Source: Azomonas tarimensis
Lineage (GTDB): Bacteria; Pseudomonadota; Gammaproteobacteria; Pseudomonadales; Pseudomonadaceae
Assembly (NCBI RefSeq): GCF_042648805.1
Contig: NZ_JBHRXZ010000017.1
Span: 62,001-126,000 of the forward strand
Direction: 5' to 3'
DNA: 64,000 nucleotides
The notes beneath the pieces were generated by a model, which was not told where the DNA came from, ran no database searches, and saw only the letters and a list, made by a program, of their open reading frames with translations. This document shows, in pieces, positions 50,788 through 60,477 of this stretch; positions within the stretch are counted from its first letter, which is position 1; each line of letters opens with the position of its first letter. The position numbers were made by a program, and so were the translations under genes.

Positions 50788-51411
50788 TTACCGTCGGGGA
50801 AGACAGGGCGGAAGATAGAGCCCCAGGTAGGCGTCGAACACCCGCATGCCTTCCTCGGCCAGGCGTGGCGTGATCTCTCCATGCAACTGGATCGAGCGGG
50901 CATAGACGCGATCGCTCAGCTCCAGCGCCAGGGAAAAGACATCCAGCTCTTCAGGCAACGGCGGGAGTCGGAAGAACCGCTCGAACAACCCTTGCATCAG
51001 CCGACCGAGCTCCAGGTCGTGGCGGACATCGGCCTGGGTGATCTCCGCCAGGCCATGCTGGGTGAGGATCAACTGCCGGGCTGCGGGGTCTTCGGCGTAA
51101 CGGGCCAGCATGCGTTGCTCGATGAGTCGCGAAAGGTCGCGCCAGTCATGGATTTCGGCTGCATCGACCGGGGCTTCGAGGCAGGCGCGAAAGGCGGCAT
51201 GCACTTCCGCCGTGAGGGCTCCGAGCACCGCCGGGACACTGGCGAAGAAGTGGTACACGGAAGAGGGCGGGATACCCGCGCGCTCGGCGACGCTGTACAT
51301 GCTCAGGGCACCCAGACCCTGCTCGGCAAGCAGCGCGCGAGCGGCGGAGAGGATCGCATCGATGCGCTGCTGGCTGCTGGCTCTGGATTTTCGCGGGCTG
51401 ACGGGGCGCAT
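50788..51411 (-). CDS. aguR: TetR-family regulator AguR
   Basis: A 207-residue regulator: N-terminal TetR helix-turn-helix (IDAILSAARALLAEQGLGAL and VAERAGIPPSSVYHFFASV) and an all-helical ligand domain. It lies directly upstream of aguBA on the same strand, as AguR does in P. aeruginosa, where it represses aguBA and responds to agmatine and N-carbamoylputrescine. Assignment rests on context and overall length. GGAGAT before the ATG at 51411 supports this start over longer frames. Confidence 0.82.
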   Translation of the reverse strand: MRPVSPRKSRASSQQRIDAILSAARALLAEQGLGALSMYSVAERAGIPPSSVYHFFASVPAVLGALTAEVHAAFRACLEAPVDAAEIHDWRDLSRLIEQRMLARYAEDPAARQLILTQHGLAEITQADVRHDLELGRLMQGLFERFFRLPPLPEELDVFSLALELSDRVYARSIQLHGEITPRLAEEGMRVFDAYLGLYLPPCLPRR

Positions 51412-51473
51412 GGGGATCTCCGGATAGGCGCCCATTGGACGCCAGCCGCTTCGCCCGGGCAAGCCCGCGGTGT

Positions 51474-52544
51474 TCACGTGAAGTGCAGGCAGACGGCGCT
51501 GTCGATCGGGTAGCGGGTCTCCAGCGGCTGCAGTCCGCCATCATCCGGTTCGATGCGAAACACCTGGATCAGGCCATCGTCCTGGGACGCCACCAGCAGG
51601 AACCGGCCGTCCGGCGATACCGCCATGCCGCGTGGCGTGCGCCCGCCTGCCTTCCAGCTGCCGAGGCGGGTCAGGCTGCCTGCCGCTTCGTCCAGGCGTG
51701 CGGCAAAGACGCTGTCTTCCCCGCGGTTGGACACGTAGACGAAACGACCGGACGGGTGAATACACAGCGCTGCCACCTTGTTGCCTTCGACCTCGCCACT
51801 CAGGGTCGACAGCTCCTGAACAAGCGCGACCTCGTCGCCTGACAGTCGATAGAGCGACAGACTCGAGGCGAGCTCATTGTTGACCAGCAGATGGCGCCCG
51901 GAGGGAGTGAAGTCCAGATGGCGCGGGCCGGCACCAGGGCGTGCGGCCAGGGTCAGGTCCGCGCTGGTGCGTACCCGACCGTCGATCACCGGATGGCGCA
52001 TGACCTTGTCGGTGCCCAGGTCGCAGAGATAGACGAAATGGCCATCCGGTGAGGTCCTGGCGCAGTGCGCATGCGGGCCGTCCTGGCGCTCGCTGTCGGG
52101 GCCGGAGCCGCTGCGCGTCATTACCACGGGTTCGTCCCAGGGCAGCCCGTCGGGATCCAGGCTGTAGGCCAGCACTTCGCCGGAATTGTAGTTGGACACC
52201 AGCACCAGGCTGCGCAGGCTGTCGACCGAGACGTGGCAGGGCCCCGAGCCAGGCGTCGACAGGCTGGACAGCGGGGTAAGGGTCGCTGCGGCTCGGTCCA
52301 GGGCAAATACGTCCAGGCTCGGGCTGGCGTCTCGGCCCACCTCGCGGATGCTGTAGAGCTTGTCCAGCGCGCTGGTGAGGTAGGTGGGGTTGACCGGCCC
52401 GGAATGAACCACGGCTTCGCTCAGTTCGCCACTGGCAAGGTCGAGCCGCAGCAGGTGGATACCGGCGCCAGGCTGTCCCTCGGAGTCGGCCATCGACTCG
52501 GTGTAGGTGCCGACCGCCAGCAGCGCGTGGGTGGATGGATTCAT
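51474..52544 (-). CDS. Lactonase family beta-propeller protein (Pgl/YbhE-like)
   Basis: A 356-residue protein of the seven-bladed beta-propeller lactonase family. HALLAVGTYTES at the start, GPCHVSVDSLRSLVLVSNYNSGEV (cited by GPCHVSVD), DGPHAHCARTSPDGHFVYLCDLGTDKV and GPRHLDFTPSGRHLLVNNEL are repeated blades carrying family histidines. Relatives include 6-phosphogluconolactonase YbhE and muconate cycloisomerase-like proteins; the true substrate is unknown. No signal peptide. It sits between aguR and the glutamate-polyamine ligase, a place where I do not recall it in P. aeruginosa. The ATG at 52544 matches the family start. Confidence 0.82.
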   Translation of the reverse strand: MNPSTHALLAVGTYTESMADSEGQPGAGIHLLRLDLASGELSEAVVHSGPVNPTYLTSALDKLYSIREVGRDASPSLDVFALDRAAATLTPLSSLSTPGSGPCHVSVDSLRSLVLVSNYNSGEVLAYSLDPDGLPWDEPVVMTRSGSGPDSERQDGPHAHCARTSPDGHFVYLCDLGTDKVMRHPVIDGRVRTSADLTLAARPGAGPRHLDFTPSGRHLLVNNELASSLSLYRLSGDEVALVQELSTLSGEVEGNKVAALCIHPSGRFVYVSNRGEDSVFAARLDEAAGSLTRLGSWKAGGRTPRGMAVSPDGRFLLVASQDDGLIQVFRIEPDDGGLQPLETRYPIDSAVCLHFT

Positions 52545-52659
52545 GGGCCTAGTCCTGCTCAGCTGTTGATGAGACGTGCAGAGCAAGGACAGCCCGGACG
52601 CCAGCCCCGTTGCGTCCGGGGGCGCCGGTTGCGTCACAAAAGATGAGCAGCCCCCGTAC

Positions 52660-54036
52660 TCAGACGGTATGCAGGTACCAGTTGTACTCGAGGTCCGAGA
52701 TCGAATACTCGAATTCGGCCAGTTCGCTCTCCTTGCAGGCGACAAAGATGTCGATGTAGTCGGGACTGATGTAGCGCGACATCACCTCGGAGTCATCCAG
52801 CGCACGCAATGCGTCGCGCAGGTTGGTCGGCAGGCTGGGTTCGGCCTGCTCGTAGGAGTTGCCCTCCATCGGCGCGTCGGGTTCGAGCTGGCGCGACAGG
52901 CCATGATGAATTCCCGCCAGTACTGAAGCCATCATCAGGTAGGGGTTGGCGTCGGCACCGGCCACCCGATGTTCGATACGCACCGAATCGGCGCTCTCGG
53001 CAGGCACGCGCAGGGCCACTGTGCGGTTGTCGATGCCCCAGCAGGGCGCGTTCGGCACATAGAACTGGGCGCCGAAGCGGCGATAGGAGTTCACGTTCGG
53101 GCAGAGAAACGCCATCGAGGCGGCCATGGTCTGCTGCAGCCCGCCGATGGCATGACGCAGCGTGGGGTGCTCGGTAGGGTTTTCGCTGGCGAAGATGTTG
53201 TTGCCGTCACGATCCAGGATGGAGATATGCAGGTGTAGCCCATTGCCGGCCTGGCCGGGGTAGGGCTTGGCCATGAAGGTGGTGTCCATCTCGTGGTCGT
53301 AGGCGATGTTCTTGATCAGCCGCTTGAGCAGGACCGCGTAGTCGCAAGCCTTGATCGGGTCGGCGACGTGATGAAGGTTGACCTCGAACTGCGCCGGCGC
53401 GCTCTCCTTGACGATGGCGTCGGCCGGGATGCCCTGCTCCTTGGCGCCTTCGAGAATGTCCTGCAGGCAGTCGACATACTCGTCGAGGTCATCGATCAGG
53501 TAGACCTGGGTCGAATGCGGTCGCTTGCCCGAGATCGGCGAGCGCGGGGGCTGCGGACGGCCATTCACGTTTTCCTGGTCGATCAGGTAGAACTCCAGCT
53601 CGAAGGCGGCGCAAACCGTCAGGCCTTCCTCCTCGAAGCGAGCCACTACCTGGCGCAGCACCTCGCGCGGATCGGCAAAGAACGGTGAGCCGTCGCGCTC
53701 GTGCATGGTCATCAGCAACTGAGCGGTAGGGCGCTTCTGCCAGGGTTCCTTGCTCAGCGTGTTGGGGATCGGCAGGCAGATGCGGTCGGCATCACCGATG
53801 TCCAGTCCCAGGCCACTGCTTTCCACCGTGATGCCGTTGATGTTGAGCGCGAAAAGGGAGGCGGGCAGGTTGATGCCCTTTTCATAGACCTTATGCAGGC
53901 TGGCGCGCTCGATGCGCTTGCCGCGGACCACACCGTTCATGTCGGCGATCAACAGATCGACGAACTGAACCTCGGGGTGTTCCTTGAGGAAGGCGTTCGC
54001 CTCATTGAGCTGAACGACGCGTGGCGGGGGTGACAT
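52660..54036 (-). CDS. spuI: Glutamate-polyamine ligase SpuI (glutamine synthetase family)
   Basis: A 458-residue glutamine-synthetase-like enzyme that joins glutamate to putrescine or other polyamines (gamma-glutamyl-polyamine synthetase). FVDLLIADMNGVVRGKRIER at the N-terminus, AAFELEFYLID and QFEVNLHH for metals, GNGLHLHISILD near residue 262, and IEHRVAGADANPYLMMASVL near residue 368. It differs from true GlnA in lacking the adenylylation tyrosine region. Divergent from spuA. AAGGTG decides the ATG at 54036. In P. aeruginosa spuI lies at the same place. Confidence 0.9.
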   Translation of the reverse strand: MSPPPRVVQLNEANAFLKEHPEVQFVDLLIADMNGVVRGKRIERASLHKVYEKGINLPASLFALNINGITVESSGLGLDIGDADRICLPIPNTLSKEPWQKRPTAQLLMTMHERDGSPFFADPREVLRQVVARFEEEGLTVCAAFELEFYLIDQENVNGRPQPPRSPISGKRPHSTQVYLIDDLDEYVDCLQDILEGAKEQGIPADAIVKESAPAQFEVNLHHVADPIKACDYAVLLKRLIKNIAYDHEMDTTFMAKPYPGQAGNGLHLHISILDRDGNNIFASENPTEHPTLRHAIGGLQQTMAASMAFLCPNVNSYRRFGAQFYVPNAPCWGIDNRTVALRVPAESADSVRIEHRVAGADANPYLMMASVLAGIHHGLSRQLEPDAPMEGNSYEQAEPSLPTNLRDALRALDDSEVMSRYISPDYIDIFVACKESELAEFEYSISDLEYNWYLHTV

Positions 54037-54288
54037 GGTGTGCACCTTCGATTTGTTAAAAATTTCAATCAATCTCTGGCTTTAAGGCAGTCAAGCCGAA
54101 AAGCCGGCAGAGTGTCAATAGCCGCATAGAGTGCCCTGATATGGCGCGGCTGTGTCCGTTTTTTGGGCGTGGACCGGAACGGTGCCGAGCTCGTGAAGCG
54201 GGCCTGTTCGGAATTTTCGGGGGTGGTTGTAAGAAAAAATGAACAAGGCTAACCTCCTATTCAACTTCTCGACGTGAACGGGTTTCCC

Positions 54289-55035
54289 ATGGCACGCATG
54301 CCATTGATCGGCGTCTCCGCCTGTACCACGCAGATTGGCCATCATGTCTTTCACATCGCCGGCGACAAGTACCTGCGCGCCGCCGCCATCGCCGGTTTGC
54401 CCTTCGTCATACCCTCGCTGGGCTCGCTGATCGATCGCGAGGCCTTGCTGGAAAGCGTAGACGGCCTGGTCTTTACCGGCTCTCCCTCGAATGTCGAGCC
54501 TCGTCATTACCAGGGCGCGGCCAGCGAGGCCGGCACACCGCATGACCCGGCGCGTGACAGCACCACCTTGCCGCTGATACGCGAAGCGGTGGCCGCCGGG
54601 GTGCCGGTCCTGGGCATCTGCCGCGGATTCCAGGAGATGAACGTGGCCTTTGGCGGCAGCCTCTACCAGAAGGTGCATGCCGCGGGTCCCTTCGCCGATC
54701 ACCGCGAAGTGCAGGGCGACCCGGTAGACATGCAATACGGGTTCCGGCATGCGGTGCAGGTGCAGCCCGGTGGTCTGCTGGCCGACATCGGGCTGGCGGG
54801 AGAAATCCAGGTCAATTCCCTGCACGGTCAGGGTGTCGAGCGGCTCGGGCCGGGGTTGCGGATCGAGGCGCTGGCGCCGGACGGCCTGATCGAAGCGTTC
54901 AGCGTCGAGGGCGCGGCCAGCTTCGCGCTGGGCGTGCAGTGGCATCCCGAATGGAAAGTCCAGGACAACCCCGACTACCTGACCTTGTTCGACGCCTTTG
55001 CCGTGGCCTGTCTGGCCCGTTCGCGGCAGCGCTAG
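54289..55035 (+). CDS. spuA: SpuA, gamma-glutamyl-GABA hydrolase (class I amidotransferase-like)
   Basis: A 248-residue hydrolase, PuuD-like, freeing GABA and glutamate from gamma-glutamyl-GABA in polyamine breakdown. Catalytic cysteine in VLGICRGFQEMNVAFGGSLYQ (cited by LGICRGFQEMN) near residue 112, and HPEWK near residue 221 for the histidine-glutamate pair. It heads the spuABCD-FGH run. An ATG three codons downstream (54298) is also possible. The 252-base divergent gap before it has AT-rich patches but no site that I can name. Confidence 0.9.
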   Translation: MARMPLIGVSACTTQIGHHVFHIAGDKYLRAAAIAGLPFVIPSLGSLIDREALLESVDGLVFTGSPSNVEPRHYQGAASEAGTPHDPARDSTTLPLIREAVAAGVPVLGICRGFQEMNVAFGGSLYQKVHAAGPFADHREVQGDPVDMQYGFRHAVQVQPGGLLADIGLAGEIQVNSLHGQGVERLGPGLRIEALAPDGLIEAFSVEGAASFALGVQWHPEWKVQDNPDYLTLFDAFAVACLARSRQR

Positions 55036-55053
55036 AGACCGGAAGCGACCATC

Positions 55054-56406
55054 ATGAGCAACTTCGATTACCTGACGAGCTGGCTGAAGGAACGCAAGAT
55101 CACCGAGGTGGAATGCCTGATCAGCGATCTCACCGGTATCGCTCGCGGCAAGATATCTCCCACCAGCAAATTCGTGCTCGAAAAGGGGATGCGCCTCCCC
55201 GAGAGCGTGCTGCTGCAGACGGTCACCGGCGACTACGTCGAGGACGAGGTCTACTACCGCCTGCTGGACCCGGCGGACATCGACATGTTCTGCCGGCCCG
55301 ACCCCTGCGCCGTGTTTCTCGTGCCCTGGGCCATCGAACCCACCGCCCAGGTGATTCACGACACCTATGACAAGCAGGGCAATCCGATCGAGATCTCGCC
55401 GCGCAACATCCTCAAGAAGGTGCTGCGCCTGTATGCCGATCGGGGCTGGAAGCCGGTGGTGGCGCCGGAAATGGAGTTCTACTTGACCAAGCGCTGCGAG
55501 GACCCGGATCTCCCCTTGCAGGCACCGGTAGGGCGGTCAGGCCGCCAGGAAACCGGCCGCCAGTCGTTTTCCATTGATGCGGCAAACGAATTCGACCCGT
55601 TGTTCGAGGACATGTACGACTGGTGCGAGGCGCAGGGGCTGGATCTGGATACCCTCATCCATGAAGAAGGCACGGCGCAGATGGAGATCAACTTCCGTCA
55701 CGGCGATCCGCTGCACCTGGCCGACCAGATCCTGGTGTTCAAGCGCACCATGCGCGAAGCGGCACTCAAGCACAACGTCGCGGCCACCTTCATGGCCAAG
55801 CCCATGACCGGTGAACCGGGCAGCGCCATGCACCTCCACCAGAGCGTCCTCGACCAGCAGGGGCAAAGCATCTTCTCCAATGCTGATGGCTCCATGAGCG
55901 AACTGTTCATGCACCACGTGGGTGGGTTGCAGAAGTACATCCCCGAGGTGCTCCCGCTGTTCGCGCCGAACGTCAACTCGTTCCGGCGTTTCCAGCCCGA
56001 TACCTCGGCCCCGGTCAACGTGGAATGGGGTGAGGAAAACCGCACCGTGGGCCTGCGCGTCCCTGATTCCGATGCGCAGAACCGGCGAGTCGAGAATCGT
56101 CTCGCCGGCGCCGACGCCAACCCTTACCTCGCCATCTCCGCCAGCCTGCTGTGCGGCTACATCGGCATGGTCGAGCAGCTGAGCCCCAGCGCCCCGGTGC
56201 AGGGACGGGGCTACGAGCGGCGCAACCTGCGGCTGCCCCTGTCACTGGAAGCGGCGCTCGAGCGAATGGAGAACTGCCGAGACCTGGAGCCCTATCTGGG
56301 GCAGAAATTCATCACCGGTTACGTGGCGGTCAAACGCGCCGAGCAGGAAAACTACAACCGGGTCATCAGCTCCTGGGAACGCGAATTTCTCATGCTTTCG
56401 GTTTGA
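55054..56406 (+). CDS. spuB: Glutamate-polyamine ligase SpuB (glutamine synthetase family)
   Basis: A 450-residue gamma-glutamyl-polyamine synthetase, paralogue of SpuI with about one-third identity by eye. ECLISDLTGIARGKISP at the start, APEMEFYLTKRCEDPDL and TAQMEINFRHGDPLHLADQI (metal residues), GSAMHLHQSVLDQQGQ near residue 252, and ENRLAGADANPYLAISASLL near residue 348. It starts 18 bases after spuA. The two ligases probably act on different polyamines. Confidence 0.92.
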   Translation: MSNFDYLTSWLKERKITEVECLISDLTGIARGKISPTSKFVLEKGMRLPESVLLQTVTGDYVEDEVYYRLLDPADIDMFCRPDPCAVFLVPWAIEPTAQVIHDTYDKQGNPIEISPRNILKKVLRLYADRGWKPVVAPEMEFYLTKRCEDPDLPLQAPVGRSGRQETGRQSFSIDAANEFDPLFEDMYDWCEAQGLDLDTLIHEEGTAQMEINFRHGDPLHLADQILVFKRTMREAALKHNVAATFMAKPMTGEPGSAMHLHQSVLDQQGQSIFSNADGSMSELFMHHVGGLQKYIPEVLPLFAPNVNSFRRFQPDTSAPVNVEWGEENRTVGLRVPDSDAQNRRVENRLAGADANPYLAISASLLCGYIGMVEQLSPSAPVQGRGYERRNLRLPLSLEAALERMENCRDLEPYLGQKFITGYVAVKRAEQENYNRVISSWEREFLMLSV

Positions 56407-56449
56407 AATCGCTCGGTAAGAGTGCTGGAGCCTGGACTAGCGTGGCCTC

Positions 56450-56470
56450 GTAGGGTGGGCTTCAGCCCAC
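56450..56470 (+). repeat. Short REP-like hairpin between spuB and spuC
   Basis: GTAGG followed by GTGGGC-TTCA-GCCCAC, a perfect six-base-pair hairpin. The GTAGGGTGGGCTTCAGCCCAC form is a third REP-like type in this window. Confidence 0.6.
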
Positions 56471-56535
56471 ATCAGAAGCAGGAGAGTGAGCACAGCGTCA
56501 ACCATCGAGGCGGCAAAACCCAAACGGAGGCGGAT

Positions 56536-57891
56536 GTGACAGAAGGCAACACGCAACACTGGCAGGCCCTGGGGCGTCGACATCACTTGCCGCCCTTCAG
56601 CGACTACAAGGCTCTCAATGCCAAGGGTTCGCGCATCATCACCCGCGCCGAGGGCGTCTATCTCTGGGACAGCGCGGGCAACCGCATCCTGGATGGCATG
56701 GCCGGGCTCTGGTGTGTCAACGTCGGTTACGGCCGTGAGGAGCTGGTGCAAGCGGCGGCGCGGCAGATGCGCGAACTACCCTACTACAACCTGTTCTTCC
56801 AGACCGCCCACCCGCCGGTGCTGGAGCTGGCCGAGGCGATCGCGGAAATCGCTCCTGCCGGCATGACCCATGTGTTCTTCACCGGCTCCGGCTCCGAGTC
56901 CAACGACACCGTGTTGCGCATGGTGCGCCATTACTGGGCGGTCAAGGGGCAGCCGCAGAAGCAGGTCATCATTGGGCGCTGGAACGGCTACCACGGCTCG
57001 ACCGTTGCCGGCGCCAGCCTTGGCGGCATGAAGGCCATGCACGGCCAGGGCGGGTTGCCGATCCCCGGCATCGAACACATCGACCAGCCCTACTGGTATG
57101 GCGAGGGCGGTGACGAGGACCCGGAGGCCTTCGGTGTGCGAATGGCCGAGCAACTCGAGCAGAAAATCCTCCAGGTCGGCGTGGAGAAAGTCGCGGCCTT
57201 CATCGCCGAACCGATCCAGGGAGCTGGCGGGGTGATCATTCCGCCGGACAGCTACTGGCCGAAGATTCACGAGATCCTTGCCCGTTACGACATCCTGTTC
57301 ATCGCCGACGAAGTGATCTGTGGCTTCGGTCGCACTGGAGAGTGGTTCGGCAGCGATTACTACGGCAGCGCGCCGGACCTGATGCCCATCGCCAAGGGGT
57401 TGACCTCGGGCTACGTGCCCATGGGGGGAGTGATCGTGCGCGACGAGGTGGCGGCGGTCCTCAATGAGGGCGGCGAGTTCTTCCACGGTTTTACCTATTC
57501 CGGCCATCCGGTGGCCGCCGCGGTTGCCCTGGAGAACCTGCGGATCCTCAAGCGCGAGGGCATCATCGATAGGGTCAGGACCCACACTGCGCCCTATCTG
57601 CAACGGCGCTGGCGCGAGCTGGCCGATCATCCCCTGGTGGGCGAAGCCCGCGGTCTGGGCATGCTCGGTGCGCTGGAGCTGGTGAAGGACAAGCGGACGC
57701 GCACCCGCTTCAGCGGCATCGAGCTCGGCATGCGCTGCCGGGAGCACTGCCTCGACAACGGTCTGGTGATGCGAGCAGTCGGCGATACCCTGATCATCTC
57801 GCCGCCGCTGGTGATCAGCGAGGCGCAGATCGACGAATTGGTGAGCAAGGCGCGGCTGTGCCTGGATCTCACCGCAGGCGAGGTGGAATGA
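56536..57891 (+). CDS. spuC: Polyamine:pyruvate aminotransferase SpuC
   Basis: A 451-residue class III PLP transaminase moving the amino group of putrescine, spermidine or related amines to pyruvate. Nearly identical to P. aeruginosa SpuC: HHLPPFSDYKALNAKG, LWDSAGNRILDGMAGLWCVN, FFTGSGSESNDTVLRMVRHY, the PLP aspartate in LFIADEVICGFGRTGEW and lysine in LMPIAKGLTSGYVPMGG. It starts with GTG, set by GGAGG six bases before; longer frames in the 129-base gap cross the REP hairpin. It lies between spuB and spuD. Confidence 0.93.
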   Translation: MTEGNTQHWQALGRRHHLPPFSDYKALNAKGSRIITRAEGVYLWDSAGNRILDGMAGLWCVNVGYGREELVQAAARQMRELPYYNLFFQTAHPPVLELAEAIAEIAPAGMTHVFFTGSGSESNDTVLRMVRHYWAVKGQPQKQVIIGRWNGYHGSTVAGASLGGMKAMHGQGGLPIPGIEHIDQPYWYGEGGDEDPEAFGVRMAEQLEQKILQVGVEKVAAFIAEPIQGAGGVIIPPDSYWPKIHEILARYDILFIADEVICGFGRTGEWFGSDYYGSAPDLMPIAKGLTSGYVPMGGVIVRDEVAAVLNEGGEFFHGFTYSGHPVAAAVALENLRILKREGIIDRVRTHTAPYLQRRWRELADHPLVGEARGLGMLGALELVKDKRTRTRFSGIELGMRCREHCLDNGLVMRAVGDTLIISPPLVISEAQIDELVSKARLCLDLTAGEVE

Positions 57892-57907
57892 TCTGTTACA
57901 GAGAGGC

Positions 57908-57922
57908 TGGCCTGGAGCTTGC
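57908..57922 (+). promoter_or_regulatory. Possible sigma-54 promoter before spuD
   Basis: TGGCCT-GGAGC-TTGC resembles the -24/-12 consensus with correct GG/GC spacing; the left box differs at two bases. It would give a leader of about 105 bases before spuD. NtrC- or CbrB-type control of amine use would fit, but the match is modest. Confidence 0.3.
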
Positions 57923-58039
57923 TTATGCTAGCAAAAGGCAGCCAGCGGTGATTGAAATGCACCTCTCGACCTTGCCAGACTCCGCAGGCGTGGAACTGGC
58001 TGCGCAACTGCCCGACTGACGACAACAGGAGCATTAAGG

Positions 58040-59134
58040 ATGACACCTTTCGCCAAGACCCTACTCGCCCTGACGCTGGCCGGCACCGTCGCCGGTGCAG
58101 CGCAGGCGCAGGAGCGGGTACTGCATGTTTACAACTGGTCCGACTACATCGCTGAGGACACGCTGGCGAATTTCACCAAGGAAACCGGTATCCGCGTCGT
58201 CTACGATGTGTTCGACAGTAATGAAGTGCTCGAGGCCAAGCTGCTGTCCGGCGGCTCGGGTTACGACGTGGTGGTGCCGTCCAACCAGTTCCTGGCGAAG
58301 CAGATCAAGGCCGGGGTATTCCAGGCGCTGGACAAGTCCAAGCTGCCCAATTGGGAAAATCTCGACCCTTCGCTGCTCAAGGCGCTGGACAACGCCGATC
58401 CGGGCAATCAGTACGCCTTCCCCTACCTGTGGGGCACCACCGGGATCGGCTACAACCCCGAACAGGTCAAGGCCGCACTGGGCGTCGACACCATCGACTC
58501 CTGGGACGTGGTGTTCAAGCCGGAAAACATCGAGAAGCTTCGCTCCTGCGGCGTTTCCTTCCTGGACGCCCCTGACGAGGTCTATGCCGCCGCGCTGCAT
58601 TACCTCGGGCTGGACCCCAACCCCGCCAATGTGGACGACGTGCAAAAAGCCGAAGAGCTGCTGATGTCGATCCGTCCGCATGTGCGCTACTTCCACTCCT
58701 CGCGCTATATCACCGATCTGGCCAATGGCGAGATCTGCGTGGCGGTGGGCTGGTCGGGCGACGTGTTCCAGGCCCAGGCGCGGGCCGAGGAAGCCGAGAA
58801 CAACGTGCCGGTCGAGTACGCCATTCCTCAGGAAGGCGCAGCCTCGTTCTTCGACATGATGGCGATTCCGGTGGACGCCAAGAACGTCGAGGAAGCCCAT
58901 GTCTTCCTGAACTACCTGATGCGCCCTGAAGTGATCGCGCCGATCACTGACTACGTGGCCTACCCCAACGCCAACCGCGCGGCCACGCCGCTGGTGGATG
59001 AAGAGATTCGCGACAACCCGGGCATCTATCCGACTGAAGCCGCGAGCCAGAAGCTCTATACCTTCAGCGAGCTGAACCCGCGGGTCCAGCGTGCCGTTAC
59101 CCGTAGCTGGACGCGGGTCAAGTCAGGCAAGTGA
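58040..59134 (+). CDS. spuD: Periplasmic polyamine-binding protein, SpuD/PotF type
   Basis: A 364-residue binding protein: signal peptide residues 1-23 (AGAAQA), then VLHVYNWSDYIAEDTLANFT with the conserved tryptophan and serine of the polyamine site, VVVPSNQFLAKQIKAGVFQALDKSKLPNW (cited by PSNQFLAKQIKAG), and ASFFDMMAIPVDAK. Detail at NEVLEAKLL and SFFDMMAIP fits SpuD (putrescine) better than SpuE (spermidine). Only one binding protein is present, whereas P. aeruginosa has spuD and spuE side by side. It serves SpuFGH. AGGAG precedes the ATG. Confidence 0.9.
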   Translation: MTPFAKTLLALTLAGTVAGAAQAQERVLHVYNWSDYIAEDTLANFTKETGIRVVYDVFDSNEVLEAKLLSGGSGYDVVVPSNQFLAKQIKAGVFQALDKSKLPNWENLDPSLLKALDNADPGNQYAFPYLWGTTGIGYNPEQVKAALGVDTIDSWDVVFKPENIEKLRSCGVSFLDAPDEVYAAALHYLGLDPNPANVDDVQKAEELLMSIRPHVRYFHSSRYITDLANGEICVAVGWSGDVFQAQARAEEAENNVPVEYAIPQEGAASFFDMMAIPVDAKNVEEAHVFLNYLMRPEVIAPITDYVAYPNANRAATPLVDEEIRDNPGIYPTEAASQKLYTFSELNPRVQRAVTRSWTRVKSGK

Positions 59135-59325
59135 GCCTGTCGTCAGGCAGCAACGGGACCGGCCCCGCGATGAGGCGGGTCCCGTTGATTTCCTGCGAAT
59201 TTTCCAATACACAGTCGCGCTCGCCACAGGCCGGCCGGCTTTCTGACCCGGGAAGTGCCTGACCATCGGCCCTTCACTGCGCTGCCATATCCGCGGTGCC
59301 ATCCAGATTTTCGGGAGTTTCGGTA

Positions 59326-60477
59326 ATGGCGGTTGCTTCCAGTGCCTTCAAGAAGGCCTTGACCGGTGAGAGCCAGAGCAAGCAGGTATTGCTGCGTATC
59401 GACCGCGTCACCAAGAAGTTCGACGAGACGGTCGCCGTGGACGATGTCTCGCTGAACGTCCACAGCGGCGAGATCTTTGCCTTGCTCGGCGGTTCCGGTT
59501 CGGGCAAGTCCACCCTGTTGCGCATGCTCGCCGGTTTCGAACGGCCCAGCGAGGGCCGGATCTTTCTCGACGGTCAGGACATCACCGATCTGCCGCCCTA
59601 CGATCGGCCGATCAACATGATGTTCCAGTCCTACGCCCTGTTTCCGCACATGAGCGTGAAGCAGAACATTGCCTTCGGCCTGAAGCAGGACGGCCTGGCC
59701 AGGGGCGAAATCGAACAACGCGTCGGCGAAATGCTCAAGCTGGTGCAAATGGAGCAGTACGCCAGCCGCAAGCCCCACCAGCTCTCCGGCGGCCAGCGCC
59801 AGCGAGTGGCCCTGGCCCGTTCCCTGGCCAAGCGGCCGAAGTTGCTGCTGCTCGACGAACCCATGGGCGCGCTGGACAAGAAACTGCGCTCGCAGATGCA
59901 ACTGGAACTGGTACAGATCATCGAGCGGGTCGGCGTAACCTGCGTGATGGTCACCCATGACCAGGAGGAGGCCATGACCATGGCCGAGCGCATCGCCATC
60001 ATGCACCAGGGCTGGATCGCCCAGGTGGGCAGCCCGATGGACATCTACGAGACCCCGGCCAACCGACTGGTCTGTGAATTCATCGGTAGCGTCAACCTGT
60101 TCGACGGCGAACTCATCGAGGACGCCGAAGACCATGCGGTGATCGGCTGTCCGCAACTGGAGCGGCCCATCTATATCGGGCATGGCATCAGTACCCGTGC
60201 ACAGGACAAGCAGGCCACCTATGCGCTGCGGCCGGAAAAGCTGCTGATGAGCGTCGATCCGCCGGAGCTGGAGCATCCCGAGTACAACTGGGAGCGCGGC
60301 ACCGTGCATGACATCGCCTACCTGGGCGGCCATTCGATCTACTACATCCGCCTGGCCTCCGGGCTGATTCTCCAGGCCTTCGCCGCCAATGCCGAGCGGC
60401 GGTTGAAGGGCCCGACCTGGGAGGATCAGGTCTATCTCTACTGGCAGGGCGACGCTGGCGTGGTGCTGCACTCATGA
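59326..60477 (+). CDS. spuF: Polyamine ABC transporter ATPase SpuF/PotG
   Basis: A 383-residue ATPase. Walker A GGSGSGKSTLLRML, signature LSGGQRQRVALARSLA, Walker B LLLLDEPMGALDKKLRSQM, switch VMVTHDQEEAMTMAERI, then a C-terminal TOBE-type regulatory region from about residue 270 (ALRPEKLLMSVDPPELE). It powers uptake through SpuGH. The ATG follows GGGAG by nine bases; the stop overlaps the spuG start by ATGA. Confidence 0.93.
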   Translation: MAVASSAFKKALTGESQSKQVLLRIDRVTKKFDETVAVDDVSLNVHSGEIFALLGGSGSGKSTLLRMLAGFERPSEGRIFLDGQDITDLPPYDRPINMMFQSYALFPHMSVKQNIAFGLKQDGLARGEIEQRVGEMLKLVQMEQYASRKPHQLSGGQRQRVALARSLAKRPKLLLLDEPMGALDKKLRSQMQLELVQIIERVGVTCVMVTHDQEEAMTMAERIAIMHQGWIAQVGSPMDIYETPANRLVCEFIGSVNLFDGELIEDAEDHAVIGCPQLERPIYIGHGISTRAQDKQATYALRPEKLLMSVDPPELEHPEYNWERGTVHDIAYLGGHSIYYIRLASGLILQAFAANAERRLKGPTWEDQVYLYWQGDAGVVLHS

